A stretch of DNA of 64,000 bases from Amycolatopsis sp. 195334CR (lineage in GTDB: Bacteria > Actinomycetota > Actinomycetes > Mycobacteriales > Pseudonocardiaceae). The stretch spans positions 496,001 to 560,000 of the forward strand of contig NZ_JAFJMJ010000003.1 in NCBI RefSeq assembly GCF_017309385.1. Reading direction: 5' to 3'. A model generated the notes under the pieces. The model did no database searches. It was not told where the DNA came from and saw nothing but the letters and a program-made list of their open reading frames with translations. Below are positions 34,483 to 43,088 of the stretch, piece after piece. Numbering within the stretch: position 1 is the stretch's first letter; the number at the start of each line of letters is the position of its first letter. Both the position numbers and the translations under genes were made by a program.

Positions 34483-35478
34483 GTGGGCAAGGAAGAGCCG
34501 GTCACGCTGGTCGAAGTGGCTCGGGTGGCGGGGGTCTCCAAGACCACGGCGTCCGACGCGCTGCGCGGCTCCGGCCGCGTTTCGGAGCGCACCCGGCAGC
34601 TGGTCACCAGCACGGCGAACCGGCTCGGTTACTCCCCCAACGCCTCGGCGCGGTCGCTCCGGCGTGCGAACACCGGCGCGATCGGGCTGCACCTGCCCGA
34701 CATCCTCGCGCGCTCCGAGTACTACATGTCCTTCGTCTTCGGCGTGGTCGACAAGGCCGCCGAGATGAACTACGACGTCACCCTGCTCACCTCGAAGCAC
34801 CTGCCCGCGCCCGGCGCGTTCCACCGCGTCGACGGGGTGGTGCTGGGTGATCCGCTGGAGACCGATCCGATGGTGCGCGGGCTGCTGCGGGCGTCGGTTC
34901 CGGTGGTCACCTGCGAGCGGTTCACCGGGGACGCCAGCCCGGCCGGGATCGTGCTGTCCGACCACGCGGAGATGTTCGGGCGGCTGCTCGACCACCTGCA
35001 CGCCGCGGGCGCGCGGCGGCCCGCGCTGCTCGCCTCCAGCGCCACCACCGACTGGGGAAACCAGCTGCAGCAAGCGTTCCGGGCCTGGTGCCGGAGCAGG
35101 GGCGTGCCCGCGCTGCTGCGCGAGCTGACCTTCGGCGCGCCGGCGGACGTGGTGCAGGACAACGTCAGCGCGCTGCTGGAGACCGATCCCGCGCTGGACG
35201 CGCTCATCTGCGCGCCGGACGGTTCGGCCACCGCCGCGCTGCCGGTGCTGCGGGCGGCGGGCCGCTCGGTCGGCGGCGACCTGCTGCTGGCGGCCTGTGT
35301 GGACGGCACGCCGCTGGCGCACAGCGATCCGCCGATCACCGCCATCGACCTGCACCCGCGCGAAGCGGGCGCGGCGTGCGCGGGGTTGCTGTTCGACCTG
35401 CTGGACGGGAAGGCCCCGGCGGGTACCGTGCGCTCACTGCCGATCGGCCTCACCGAACGCCGCTCCACCCGGCGGTAG
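34483..35478 (+). CDS. LacI-family transcriptional regulator
   Basis: A 331-residue repressor. The HTH is VTLVEVARVAGVSKTTASDALRGSGRVSERTRQ with the hinge helix NRLGYSPNASARSLRR; the rest is a periplasmic-binding-protein-like sugar domain (GAIGLHLPDILARSEYY; RVDGVVLGDPLETD; ITAIDLHPREAGAACAGLLFDLL). GTG start at 34483. It is divergent from the rhamnoside operon and is its likely repressor, released by a sugar from rhamnoside breakdown. The IS110 element inserted just after its stop has not harmed the gene. Confidence 0.93.
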   Translation: MGKEEPVTLVEVARVAGVSKTTASDALRGSGRVSERTRQLVTSTANRLGYSPNASARSLRRANTGAIGLHLPDILARSEYYMSFVFGVVDKAAEMNYDVTLLTSKHLPAPGAFHRVDGVVLGDPLETDPMVRGLLRASVPVVTCERFTGDASPAGIVLSDHAEMFGRLLDHLHAAGARRPALLASSATTDWGNQLQQAFRAWCRSRGVPALLRELTFGAPADVVQDNVSALLETDPALDALICAPDGSATAALPVLRAAGRSVGGDLLLAACVDGTPLAHSDPPITAIDLHPREAGAACAGLLFDLLDGKAPAGTVRSLPIGLTERRSTRR

Positions 35479-35520
35479 CCCGCCCCAGGGCCCGTGCAGT
35501 GAATGATGCTCCTATTGAGG

Positions 35521-36603
35521 TCAAGGGGTTGTTGTGAGGTTGGCCATGTCTGTGGTGATGGTTCGGTGGATTTCGCGTGCGACGTAGCGTTTGAGGCAGC
35601 GGATGATGTGTCGTTTGGGGAGGCCTTCGCGGGTGCGTCGTTCGAGGTAGGCGCGGGTGCGGGGGCAGTGGCGCAGGCGGACGATCACTATTCGGTGGAG
35701 GGCGGCGTTGGCGTGGCGGTCGCCGCCGCGGTTGAGGCGGTGGCGGTTGTTGCGGCCGCTGCTGGCGTCGATCGGGGCGGTGCCGCAGAGGTGGGCGAAC
35801 TGGGCTTCGGTGGTGATGCGGTCGGGGTTGTCTCCGGCGGTGGCCAGGAGCTGGGCGGCGGTGTCGGGGCCGACGCCGAACACGGCGGTGGTGGCGGGCA
35901 GGACCTGGCGGGTCAGGGTGTTCAGGTCGGTTTTGGCGTCGGTGATCTCGGTGGTGAGGTCGGTGATGCGCCGGGCGAGGCGGCGGAGCGCGGTTTTCGT
36001 GGCGTTGACGGGGCTGGTGAGGTCGGTGCCGGGGCGCAGCCGGGCGCAGGCCCTGATCAGGGTTGTGCCGGTCAGGCCGGACAAGGATTCGCGTAGCGGG
36101 GCGGGGGCGGTGACGATCAGGGCGTGGAGCTGGTTGAGCGCGGCGGTGCGGGATTTGACCGCGCTGGTCAGCGCGGTGCGCAGGGCGGTGATCGCGGCGG
36201 CGGGCCCGGTGCCGGCTTTGGGGGTGGCCTCAGCGTGGCCGGCCAGGACGGCGCGGGCGGTGTTGATCGCGTCCTGGGTGTCGGTCTTTCCCTTGCGGCG
36301 GCGGGCATGCCGGTCGGGCTGGTTGACCTCCACCACCGTGACACCCTCGCCGGCCAGGTAGCGGGCCAGGCCCGCGCCGTAGGAACCGGTGCCCTCCACC
36401 CCGGCCGCGGACACCGTGCCGAACCCGGCCAGCCAGGTGCCCAGCGCGGTGTAGCCGGCGGTGGTGGCCGGGAAGGTGTGCGTGCCCAGTACCCGGCCGA
36501 CAGGATCGAGCGCGGCGGCGGTGTGGGTGTCTTTATGGGTATCGACCCCGGCGATCACCGCGGTGTGCTGGGCAGTGTCGACGCCGGTGTGCTGATCAGT
36601 CAT
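35521..36603 (-). CDS. IS110-family transposase
   Basis: A 360-residue DEDD transposase. The N-terminal RuvC-like domain has AGVDTHKDTHTAAALD (first Asp), AAGVEGTGSYGAGL (Glu) and RKGKTDTQDAINTARA (last Asp pair). The C-terminal Tnp domain has FGVGPDTAAQLLATAGDNPDRI and CGTAPIDASSGRNNRHRLNRGGDRHANAALH, which includes the catalytic Ser region. The ATG at 36603 is preferred because it gives the standard opening TDQHTGVDTAQHTAVIAGVDTHKD. All motifs are present and the frame is unbroken. It acts with a bridge RNA as guide. Confidence 0.95.
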   Translation of the reverse strand: MTDQHTGVDTAQHTAVIAGVDTHKDTHTAAALDPVGRVLGTHTFPATTAGYTALGTWLAGFGTVSAAGVEGTGSYGAGLARYLAGEGVTVVEVNQPDRHARRRKGKTDTQDAINTARAVLAGHAEATPKAGTGPAAAITALRTALTSAVKSRTAALNQLHALIVTAPAPLRESLSGLTGTTLIRACARLRPGTDLTSPVNATKTALRRLARRITDLTTEITDAKTDLNTLTRQVLPATTAVFGVGPDTAAQLLATAGDNPDRITTEAQFAHLCGTAPIDASSGRNNRHRLNRGGDRHANAALHRIVIVRLRHCPRTRAYLERRTREGLPKRHIIRCLKRYVAREIHRTITTDMANLTTTP

Positions 36604-36856
36604 CCTGGTCTCTGCCGTCCCGTGGTGTTCAGTGGTCAGGGAGGGCACGTACCGGGCCAGCAGGGGTGGACAGCACAGTGATGGGTGTCCTGGTGGCACA
36701 GGCTCCTATCAAGTCACATCCCCTGGCCTGGTGACGTGCACGAACGGAGACCACCCCGGAACCGGCAGATCATTCGCAAGACAACCCCGGCCAGGGCGTC
36801 AGTGGCTTTCCGGGCCAAGCCCCGGGGCAGCCCCCGTCCATACACACCATCATCAC
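36604..36856 (-). ncRNA. predicted IS110 bridge RNA region with target and donor guides
   Basis: This 253-base stretch lies between the IS left end and the transposase, where IS110-group bridge RNAs are encoded. Guides, in transcript order: left target guide GAAAGCCAC (complement of 36802-36810) equals the left target plus one core base; right target guide GAATG (36771-36775) is complementary to the core and right target; left donor guide ATAGGAGC (36702-36709) equals the element's right end at 35508-35515; right donor guide CATCACTG (36676-36683) is complementary to the other end. Order target loop then donor loop, and the same-strand/complementary pattern, match the described IS621 design. 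Exact RNA ends are not known. Confidence 0.78.
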
Positions 36857-36901
36857 TGTGGCTTTCACAGCACATTCCGCAGTGAAAGCCACATTCACTG
36901 C
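36857..36901. repeat. right part of palindromic intergenic repeat split by the IS110 element
   Basis: TGGCTTTCAC at 36859-36868 and GTGAAAGCCACATTCACTGC at 36882-36901 with the left piece GCAGTGAATG at 35496-35505 rebuild a hairpin with 20-bp perfect arms and a 13-base loop. The same repeat, intact and with longer arms, is at 53914-53968. Confidence 0.88.
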
Positions 36902-36910
36902 GCCTGGCGC

Positions 36911-36995
36911 AGCGCGCGGGTCAGGTGAGCGCGCGGGTCAGGTGAGCGCGCGGGTCAGGTGAGCGCGCGGGTCAGGTGAGCGCGCGGGTCAGGTG
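36911..36995. repeat. five perfect tandem copies of a 17-bp unit
   Basis: AGCGCGCGGGTCAGGTG is repeated five times without change from 36911 to 36995. The last copy includes the stop codon and the final codons of the aldehyde dehydrogenase gene at 36989; the others lie in the 3' untranslated part and each carries the same stop-like TGA. Confidence 0.95.
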
Positions 36996-38482
36996 AGCGT
37001 GCCGTCCACGCGGCGCGGCAGGTGCCACGGGTTGTCCGCGCGCAGCGGGGCGGGCAGCGCCGCGTCCGGCACGCTCTGGTACGCCACCGGCCTGGTGAAC
37101 CGCACCAGGGCACCGGCGCCGACCGACGTGGTGGCCGGGGCCGTCGTGGCGGGCCACGGGCCGCCGTGGTGCTGGGCCCAGGTGATCGCGACGCCGGTCG
37201 GCCAGTCGTTCACCGTGACCCGGCCGGCGAGGCCGCTGAGCTTGCCGACCAGGTCCGCGACGTCCGGGTCCTCGTCCCCGCCGGTCATCACCGCCGCGGT
37301 CAGCGTGCCCTGCAGCTCGCCGAGCGCGGCGTCCAGCTCGGCCAGTGAGGCGTATTCGGCGACCAGCACCACCGGCCCGAAGCACTCCTCCAGCAACCGC
37401 GAACCGCTGACCAGCTTCTCGATCGGCACCGACAACACCGCCGGCGCCACCGTCCAGCCCTCGCCCGGTCCCTCGGTCGAGCCGACCACCCGGCCACCGG
37501 CGGTGACCAGTTCACCCACGCCCGCCGCCGCGTCACGGGCGATCCGCTCGGTGAGCATCCACGACTTCGGCGCGCGCCGCTCCAGTTCCGCGGCCACCAC
37601 CTCGGCCGCCGAGTGTCCACTCGGGACGAACAGCAGGCCGGGCTTCGTGCAGTACTGCCCGGTACCCAGGGTGAACGAGCCGACGAAGCCCTCGGCGAGT
37701 TCCGCCAGCCGGTCCGCGCCTGCCGGGGTCACCACGACCGGGTTGACCGTGCCCATCTCGGCGAAGACCGGGATGACCACCTCCCGTTCGTTCGCCATCT
37801 GCCACAACGCCAGCCCGGCCCGCTGCGAACCGGTGAACGCGACCGCCGCGGTGTGCGCCGAACGCACCAACCGGGCGCCCGCGTCGAATCCGGCCACCAG
37901 CTCGAACAGGCCCTCCGGCGCGGACGTGCCCGCCAGCGCCGTCCTGGTCAGCGAAGCCAGCCGCGCGCTGAGCCGCGGGTGCGCGGGATGCGCCTTGACC
38001 ACCACCGGGCAACCCGCCGCGAGCGCCGAGGCGGTGTCCGTGCCGAGCACGCTGAACGCGAACGGGAAGTTGCTCGCGCCGAACACCGTGACCGGCCCGA
38101 GCGGGACCTGCACCCTGGCGATCCCCGGCGTCGGCGGCTTCGGCGCGTCGATGGTCGCCTGGAGGTACGAGCCCTCGACCGCGACGTCGGCGTAGTACCG
38201 CAGCTGGCCCGAGGTGCGGCCGATCTCCATCCGCAGCCGGGGTTCGCCGAGCGCGGTCTCCGCGTCCGCGAGCGCGATCAGTTCGTCCACAGTGGACGGC
38301 TCGTCGAGCGCGTCGGCGATCGCGTACAGCCAGGCCGACCGGTCCGCCGGTGAGGTGGCGGCGACGACCGGCGCGGCGGCGGCCGCCCGCGCGAGTGCCG
38401 CGTCCACCTCCGCGTCCGGCGTGGCCTCGACCTCACCCGCCGCGGCGCCGGTTCGCGGGTCGTAACTGATGTCGGCGGTCAT
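36989..38482 (-). CDS. aldehyde dehydrogenase, 2,5-dioxovalerate (alpha-ketoglutarate semialdehyde) type
   Basis: A 497-residue enzyme. It has VPLGPVTVFGASNFPFAFSVLGTDTASALAAGCPVVVKAHPAHP and FAEMGTVNPVVV (catalytic Glu), then GSFTLGTGQYCTKPGLLFVP (catalytic Cys), the pattern of NADP-dependent alpha-ketoglutaric semialdehyde dehydrogenases, which finish oxidative pentose, glucarate or hydroxyproline pathways. The ATG at 38482 overlaps the C45-type gene stop (ATGA). It is the last gene of the importer operon and ends inside the 17-bp tandem array. Its true substrate in this operon may be another aldehyde. Confidence 0.87.
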   Translation of the reverse strand: MTADISYDPRTGAAAGEVEATPDAEVDAALARAAAAAPVVAATSPADRSAWLYAIADALDEPSTVDELIALADAETALGEPRLRMEIGRTSGQLRYYADVAVEGSYLQATIDAPKPPTPGIARVQVPLGPVTVFGASNFPFAFSVLGTDTASALAAGCPVVVKAHPAHPRLSARLASLTRTALAGTSAPEGLFELVAGFDAGARLVRSAHTAAVAFTGSQRAGLALWQMANEREVVIPVFAEMGTVNPVVVTPAGADRLAELAEGFVGSFTLGTGQYCTKPGLLFVPSGHSAAEVVAAELERRAPKSWMLTERIARDAAAGVGELVTAGGRVVGSTEGPGEGWTVAPAVLSVPIEKLVSGSRLLEECFGPVVLVAEYASLAELDAALGELQGTLTAAVMTGGDEDPDVADLVGKLSGLAGRVTVNDWPTGVAITWAQHHGGPWPATTAPATTSVGAGALVRFTRPVAYQSVPDAALPAPLRADNPWHLPRRVDGTLT

Positions 38483-39579
38483 ACCCGGCCCTTCTCGTCG
38501 AACGGAACTTGCTGCCAGCCATCGGGTTCGATCCGGCACGGCCCGCCTTCGTGCGCGTACAGCCGCCCGGCCGCCACGTCCAGGCTGATCGTGGCCAGGC
38601 TCTCCCAGCGCAGGTGAGCGGGCAGTGAAAGATCGGCGTGCGCGCAGATGGCCGGGCCCTCACCGCGGTGCGAGTGCAGTGCCCGCGCGCGCTCGGTCCG
38701 GTCGTCGGTGTTCAGCGCGGTCACCCGCTCGCGCAGCCCGGGAAGCCGGTCGAAGGTGCTGGACACCTCGTTCGTGGTCTTCTCCCCCGCCGCCAGCTTC
38801 TCGTCGAGGAAGTGGTTGGTGTGCAAGAGAACCCCGTCCGGGTCGACGGGCAGTTCACCGACGCGCTCGGGCGACAGCTCGAGGCCGATGGCGTCCCCGC
38901 GCTCCCCGTCGTAGGTCACCACGGTGAGCACGGTGGACGCCGAGAGCCGCGCCGACCGCGCCAGCTCGACCGCCTCGCCGACGGTGGTCGCCTCGTCCAG
39001 GATGCGCCGGGCGACCACGTGCACCGGCACGCCGATGTCGGTGTGGTCCGAGGCGTGGCGCAGCACGTTGAAGTGCAGCCCGAGGCCGTCGCTGTTCACC
39101 CCGACCTTGCCGACCACACCGAACTCGGTGAACGTGTGCACCCGGCGGCCCGGCCGCGGTTCCAGCGACCACAACAGCATTCCGTCGCGGAAGGTGTCGT
39201 GCCAGTCCCAGGTCTGCACCGTCCGCGGCGCGCCGGACTGGGGCACCAGCACCGCCGCCGAGCACTCCCCTTCCCCGGTGACCGCGAGCGCGGCGAGGAT
39301 CTCGGTGCGCCCGTTGAGCGCGCCGAGCTGCCACGGTTCGAGACCGGCACCTTCCGCCGTGCCGGTCATCTCCGCGGCCAGTTCCGGCGCCCAGGCGGCC
39401 GTCTCGGCCAGCGCCCGGGCGCCCCAGTCGGCCACCTGGCCCGCTCGCGCGCCCTCGGCAGCGAACAGTTCGTCGTACCGGGCGAAGGCGGCGTGCAGTT
39501 CGGCACGCCGAGCCCGGCCCAGTTCCCGGCCTCGGGCGGCAGGCTCGATCTCCGTGGAGAGGTGGGTGGCGATCGGCAT
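38479..39579 (-). CDS. C45-family autoproteolytic acyltransferase/hydrolase (Ntn fold)
   Basis: A protein of 366 residues. Features of the acyl-CoA:6-aminopenicillanate acyltransferase-like family are WQLGALNGRTEILAAL, GEGECSAAVLVPQSGAPRTVQTWDWHDTF, in which the Cys is the expected N-terminal nucleophile after self-cleavage, and FGVVGKVGVNSDGLGLHFNVL. The start was set at ATG 39579, which has GAGAGGGG before it; an ATG at 39594 that overlaps the upstream stop is the alternative. It would cleave or transfer an acyl group on an amide. Its partner upstream is another self-processing amidohydrolase-type peptidase. Confidence 0.86.
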   Translation of the reverse strand: MPIATHLSTEIEPAARGRELGRARRAELHAAFARYDELFAAEGARAGQVADWGARALAETAAWAPELAAEMTGTAEGAGLEPWQLGALNGRTEILAALAVTGEGECSAAVLVPQSGAPRTVQTWDWHDTFRDGMLLWSLEPRPGRRVHTFTEFGVVGKVGVNSDGLGLHFNVLRHASDHTDIGVPVHVVARRILDEATTVGEAVELARSARLSASTVLTVVTYDGERGDAIGLELSPERVGELPVDPDGVLLHTNHFLDEKLAAGEKTTNEVSSTFDRLPGLRERVTALNTDDRTERARALHSHRGEGPAICAHADLSLPAHLRWESLATISLDVAAGRLYAHEGGPCRIEPDGWQQVPFDEKGRV

Positions 39580-39590
39580 CGTGGCCCCTC

Positions 39591-40589
39591 TCATTCGGCG
39601 GCGCTCAGCACCGCGTCCCAGGCCACCTCGGAGGCGATGGCGCCGAGGCCGGTCGCGGTGATCCCGGTGAGGTCCACCTCGTCGGTGGTCACGGTGAACA
39701 GGATGTCACCGTCGATCTCGGTGTGGAACGGCTGGATCGCGCGGTGCATCGAGCTGTGCACCTGGGTGCCGAGCTGGCGCAGCGACACCTCGGGCAGGCG
39801 CACGTTGGTCACCAGCACGGTCAGCGTGGTGTTCCCGGCGAGCGTGCCCACCGGCTGCCCACCGCCCGCGGCCAGCGCGTAGTCCTCGACCGGGAGCTTG
39901 CGCTCGCCCGTGTCCGCGTGCACGTTCCCGCGCACCACCCGGCCGTCGCGGTCGACCACCACGCCGACCGCGTTGACCACGGTGGCGACCAGCACCTTCA
40001 TCCCGCCGATCTCGCGGAACGCGGCACCCTGGCCGGCAAACTCGGCCCGGCCGAAGTCGATCTTGCCCACCGAGGCGGTCCGTCCCGCGCCACAGCGGCC
40101 CACCGGGAACTCGCCCGGCTTGGCGTTGCGCAGCGCCGCCCGGCCCAGCGCCGCGTCGGGCGCGATGGCGGTGTCACGGGCGGAGAAGTCGTAGATGACC
40201 GCACCGGAGACGTGCTGCAACGCCGCCCAGTGCGTGCGGTTCTCCACGCGGTGCAGCAGTTCCGTGCCGACCCCGGCGGCGGCCTCCAGCCCGTAGACCG
40301 ACCCACCGGCGAACACGATCGCCTGGTGGATGTCGTACCCGCCGCTCAGGCCCACCGCGCCGCCCCTGGCGTCGATCGCGGTGCGCACGCCGTCGGGGAA
40401 GTGCAGCACCGTGCAGCCGGTCGGGCCTTCGGCGTATTCGGCCGTGCCGACGAGCACGCCCGGCAGGTCGAACGGGACCACCGCGCGGCCCTCGCTCGGC
40501 TGCGGGGTCAGTTCGGCGTCGTCGTTCGTCAGCGCCCCCGGGGCGAAGGCCGACGGCCTGGCCAGCCGGGTTTCGGGCGCGTTGCTCAC
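39591..40589 (-). CDS. P1 (S58/DmpA) family self-processing aminopeptidase
   Basis: A 332-residue protein of the DmpA/BapA group. ARGGAVGLSGGYDIHQAIVFAGGSVYGLEAA, TIAPDAALGRAALRNA and GMKVLVATVVNAVGVVVDRDGRV are conserved blocks. The self-cleavage site is probably in GTLAGNTTLTVLVTN, where a Thr becomes the nucleophile; many relatives use Ser. These enzymes remove N-terminal residues from peptides, amino-acid amides or beta-peptides. GTG start overlaps the upstream ATPase stop (GTGA). The operon imports its substrate with the Dpp/Opp-type system. Confidence 0.88.
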   Translation of the reverse strand: MSNAPETRLARPSAFAPGALTNDDAELTPQPSEGRAVVPFDLPGVLVGTAEYAEGPTGCTVLHFPDGVRTAIDARGGAVGLSGGYDIHQAIVFAGGSVYGLEAAAGVGTELLHRVENRTHWAALQHVSGAVIYDFSARDTAIAPDAALGRAALRNAKPGEFPVGRCGAGRTASVGKIDFGRAEFAGQGAAFREIGGMKVLVATVVNAVGVVVDRDGRVVRGNVHADTGERKLPVEDYALAAGGGQPVGTLAGNTTLTVLVTNVRLPEVSLRQLGTQVHSSMHRAIQPFHTEIDGDILFTVTTDEVDLTGITATGLGAIASEVAWDAVLSAAE

Positions 40590-41335
40590 AGTGCCTCCAT
40601 CAGTTGTCGCGAGTACTCGTGTTCCGGTTCCCGGTAGAAGACCGCCGCGTCGTTGTCCTCCACGATCTCACCGCCGCGCATCACCGCGATCCGATCCGCG
40701 ACGTACCGGACGGCGCCGAGGTCGTGCGAGATGAACAGGGCGGCGAAGCCCAGTTCGGCCTGCAGGTCCTTGATCAGGTTCAGGATCTGCGCCTGCACCG
40801 AGACGTCGAGCGCGCTCACCGCCTCGTCGAAGACCAGGAACGGCGGCCGGGTGACCAGCGCCCTGGCGATCGAGACGCGCTGGCGCTGCCCGCCGGAGAG
40901 CTGGTGCGGGTAGCGCTGGGCGAACGAGGCGTCCAGGCCGACCTGCGCCAGTATCTCCTCGGTGCGCCCGGCGGGATCGGTCCTCCCCAGCACGGTGAGC
41001 GGTTCCGCGACCGAACGCCCGACGCGCTGACGCGGGTCGAGCGACCACTGCGGGTGTTGCAGCACCGCCTGCATCCGCCCGGCCAGTGCCCGGCGGCGCT
41101 TCGGGAACGGCTCGCCGTCGAACCGCACCACCCCGCTGGCCGGCCGGCGCAGGCCGAGCGCCACCATGCTGGTGGTGGTCTTGCCGGAACCGGATTCGCC
41201 GACCAGGCCGACCGTCTGGCCGGGCTCGATCCGCAGGCTGACCCCGCGCATGGCGTGGACCGACCGGCGGCGCAGCGGCGGGCCCGAGGTGAAGGTGACG
41301 GTCACGTCGTCGAGTTCGAGGATCGGAGTGCTCAT
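40586..41335 (-). CDS. ABC transporter ATP-binding protein, second ATPase of oligopeptide-type importer
   Basis: A 249-residue ATPase with Walker A GESGSGKTTTSM, Q-loop VLQHPQWSLDPR, signature LSGGQRQRVSIARAL and Walker B FLVFDEAVSALD. It lacks the roughly 60-residue C-terminal oligopeptide extension found in many DppF proteins. Start at ATG 41335, ATGA overlap with the other ATPase gene. It powers import with genes 41332-44056. No close sign of the substrate; the downstream peptidases suggest an amide or peptide. Confidence 0.93.
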   Translation of the reverse strand: MSTPILELDDVTVTFTSGPPLRRRSVHAMRGVSLRIEPGQTVGLVGESGSGKTTTSMVALGLRRPASGVVRFDGEPFPKRRRALAGRMQAVLQHPQWSLDPRQRVGRSVAEPLTVLGRTDPAGRTEEILAQVGLDASFAQRYPHQLSGGQRQRVSIARALVTRPPFLVFDEAVSALDVSVQAQILNLIKDLQAELGFAALFISHDLGAVRYVADRIAVMRGGEIVEDNDAAVFYREPEHEYSRQLMEAL

Positions 41336-42270
41336 CGGCTCGCTCCCACCGTGGCGCGGTGGCACAGCACGTCTCGATCGGCGGAGACGTGCAGCAGCGG
41401 GCGTTCCCCCGCGCAGGAGTCCAGCACCTCGGGGCACCGCGCGGCGAACGCGCAACCGGCGGACGCGCCGGAGAGCACCGGCGGCTGACCGGGGATCGAC
41501 ACCAGCCGCTCGCCCTCGGCCACCGCGCCGGGCACGGACCCGGCCAGCGCGGCGGTGTACGGGTGCCGGGGTTCACCGAGCACGGCCGAGGCGGCACCGG
41601 ATTCGACCACGCGGCCGCCGTACATCACCACCACCCGCGAACACCGGCGCGCGACCGCGGGCAGGTCGTGGCTGAGCCACAGGATCGTCGTGCCCGCCGC
41701 CGCGGCGAGCGCGAACACCAGGTCGAGCACCTCGTCGCGGACCTGGCTGTCCAGTGCCGCGGTGGGTTCGTCGGCGATCAGCAGTTCCGGTTCGGTGGCC
41801 ATCGCCATCGCGATCGCCACCCGCTGGGCCATGCCGCCGGAGAGCTGGTGCGGATAACTGCGCGCGACCCGGGCGGGATCGGCGAGCTTCACCGACGCCA
41901 GCCGGTCGAGGACCTCGGCCTTCCCGGCGCGACCGGCCAGCGCGACCTGCTTGCCGACGCGCATGGTCGGATCGAGCGAGCCGATCGGCTCCTGGAAGAT
42001 GAACCCCAGTCGCTCACGGCGAAGCGCCCGCAGTTCGCGGGGTGCGAGCCCGCCGACCGCGACCCCGCCGACGCGCACCTCACCACCGGCGACGGTGGCC
42101 GCCCGCGGCAGCAGTCCGCCGATCGCCGCGCCCAAAGTGGACTTCCCGGACCCGCTTTCCCCGACTATGCCGACGGTTTCCCCGCGGTCGACCGACAGCG
42201 AGGCGCCGTCGAGCGCGCGGACCGGGCCGTAGTCGACCGCCAGCCGGTCGACTTCCAGCAGCTGCGTCAT
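41332..42270 (-). CDS. ABC transporter ATP-binding protein, first ATPase of oligopeptide-type importer
   Basis: A 312-residue ATPase. Walker A GESGSGKSTLGAA, Q-loop IFQEPIGSLDPTMRVG, signature QLSGGMAQRVAIAMAM, Walker B LLIADEPTAALD. The C-terminal oligopeptide domain has CAFAARCPEVLDSCAGERP, whose Cys residues are typical of DppD-type proteins and may hold an iron-sulphur cluster. ATGA overlaps join it to the genes on both sides. Confidence 0.94.
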   Translation of the reverse strand: MTQLLEVDRLAVDYGPVRALDGASLSVDRGETVGIVGESGSGKSTLGAAIGGLLPRAATVAGGEVRVGGVAVGGLAPRELRALRRERLGFIFQEPIGSLDPTMRVGKQVALAGRAGKAEVLDRLASVKLADPARVARSYPHQLSGGMAQRVAIAMAMATEPELLIADEPTAALDSQVRDEVLDLVFALAAAAGTTILWLSHDLPAVARRCSRVVVMYGGRVVESGAASAVLGEPRHPYTAALAGSVPGAVAEGERLVSIPGQPPVLSGASAGCAFAARCPEVLDSCAGERPLLHVSADRDVLCHRATVGASR

Positions 42271-43088
42271 ACCAGTGACCTCGACTCCCTCGGTTCGAGC
42301 CGGTCGCGCAGACCGTCCCCGAACACGTTGACGGCCAGGATCGCCACCACCAGCACGGCACCGGGGAAGGCCAGCAGCCACGGTGCCGCGAGCAGGTAGA
42401 TCCCGCCCTGCTGGATGAGCACGCCGAGCGAGGAATCCGGGGGCTGCACGCCGAACCCGAGAAAGCTCAGCCCGCCTTCGACCAGGATGCCCACCGACAG
42501 CGCGTAGGTGCCCTGCACGGCGATGGTGCCCGCCACGTTCGGCAGCACGTGCCCGGTCAGGATCCGCCACCGGCCGACCCCGCTGATCACCGCGGAGGTG
42601 ATGTAGTCGCGCTGCGCCACGGTCACCGCGGCGGCCCGGACCAGCCGGGTCATCAGCGGGATGGTGACCAGCACGATGCTGGCCATGGTGGCCGCCTGCC
42701 CCGGCCCGACCACCGCGGCGACCAGGATGGCCAGCACGATCGCCGGGAACGAGTAGAGCACGTCCACCGAGCGCAGCACCAGTTCGCCGAGCCAGCCGCC
42801 GCGGTACCCGGCGACGATGCCGAGCAGGGTGCTCAGCGCGGCGGTCACCACCACCGCGATGGTGGACAGCAGCAGCGTGGTGCCGATGCCTTCGAGCACC
42901 CTCGGCAGCATGGACCGGCCGAGCTGGTCGGTGCCGAGCAGCCAGTCGCCGCCGGGTGGGGCGAGGCGCGGGCCGACGATCGCGTCCGGCTCACCACCGA
43001 GGCCGAACACCGTACCCGCGAGCGCGGCGAGCACCAGCACCCCGAGGCACCACAGCCCGGCGCGGGCGAGCCGATCGAGCTTGGCCAT
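42267..43088 (-). CDS. ABC transporter permease (DppC-like)
   Basis: A 273-residue membrane protein with about six membrane segments. It has LLGTDQLGRSMLPRVLEGIGTTLLL (DppC opening) and the EAA-like loop AVISGVGRWRILTGHVLPNVAG, then SFLGFGVQPPDSSLGVLIQQG. ATG at 43088 shares one base with the upstream stop. Pairs with the DppB-like permease. Confidence 0.93.
   Translation of the reverse strand: MAKLDRLARAGLWCLGVLVLAALAGTVFGLGGEPDAIVGPRLAPPGGDWLLGTDQLGRSMLPRVLEGIGTTLLLSTIAVVVTAALSTLLGIVAGYRGGWLGELVLRSVDVLYSFPAIVLAILVAAVVGPGQAATMASIVLVTIPLMTRLVRAAAVTVAQRDYITSAVISGVGRWRILTGHVLPNVAGTIAVQGTYALSVGILVEGGLSFLGFGVQPPDSSLGVLIQQGGIYLLAAPWLLAFPGAVLVVAILAVNVFGDGLRDRLEPRESRSLV

Larger units (their letters stand above)
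35506..36858 (-). mobile_element. IS110-family insertion sequence, about 1.35 kb, with resolvable target site
   Basis: The ends are set by comparison with an uninterrupted repeat at 53914-53968. Left flank GTGCAGTGAATG ends at 35505; right flank TGGCTTTCAC resumes at 36859; joined they rebuild the intact repeat. The dinucleotide TG (35504-35505 and 36857-36858) is the shared core, and no terminal inverted repeats or longer target duplication occur, as expected for IS110. The element has one transposase gene and a 253-base non-coding region upstream of it in which bridge-RNA guides can be read. It appears intact and possibly active. Confidence 0.88.

Noticed and set aside
34483..35478. The LacI protein as regulator of the twin palindromes at 45714 and 45879
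   Set aside because: Its own promoter region carries a different operator type (TGAA-N-CG-N-TTCA) and it lies 10 kb away.
36702..36709. GCTCCTAT at 35508 and 36702 as an 8-base target duplication bounding a shorter IS110 element
   Set aside because: The intact repeat at 53914 shows the true ends are 35506 and 36858. The match is better explained as the donor guide of the bridge RNA.
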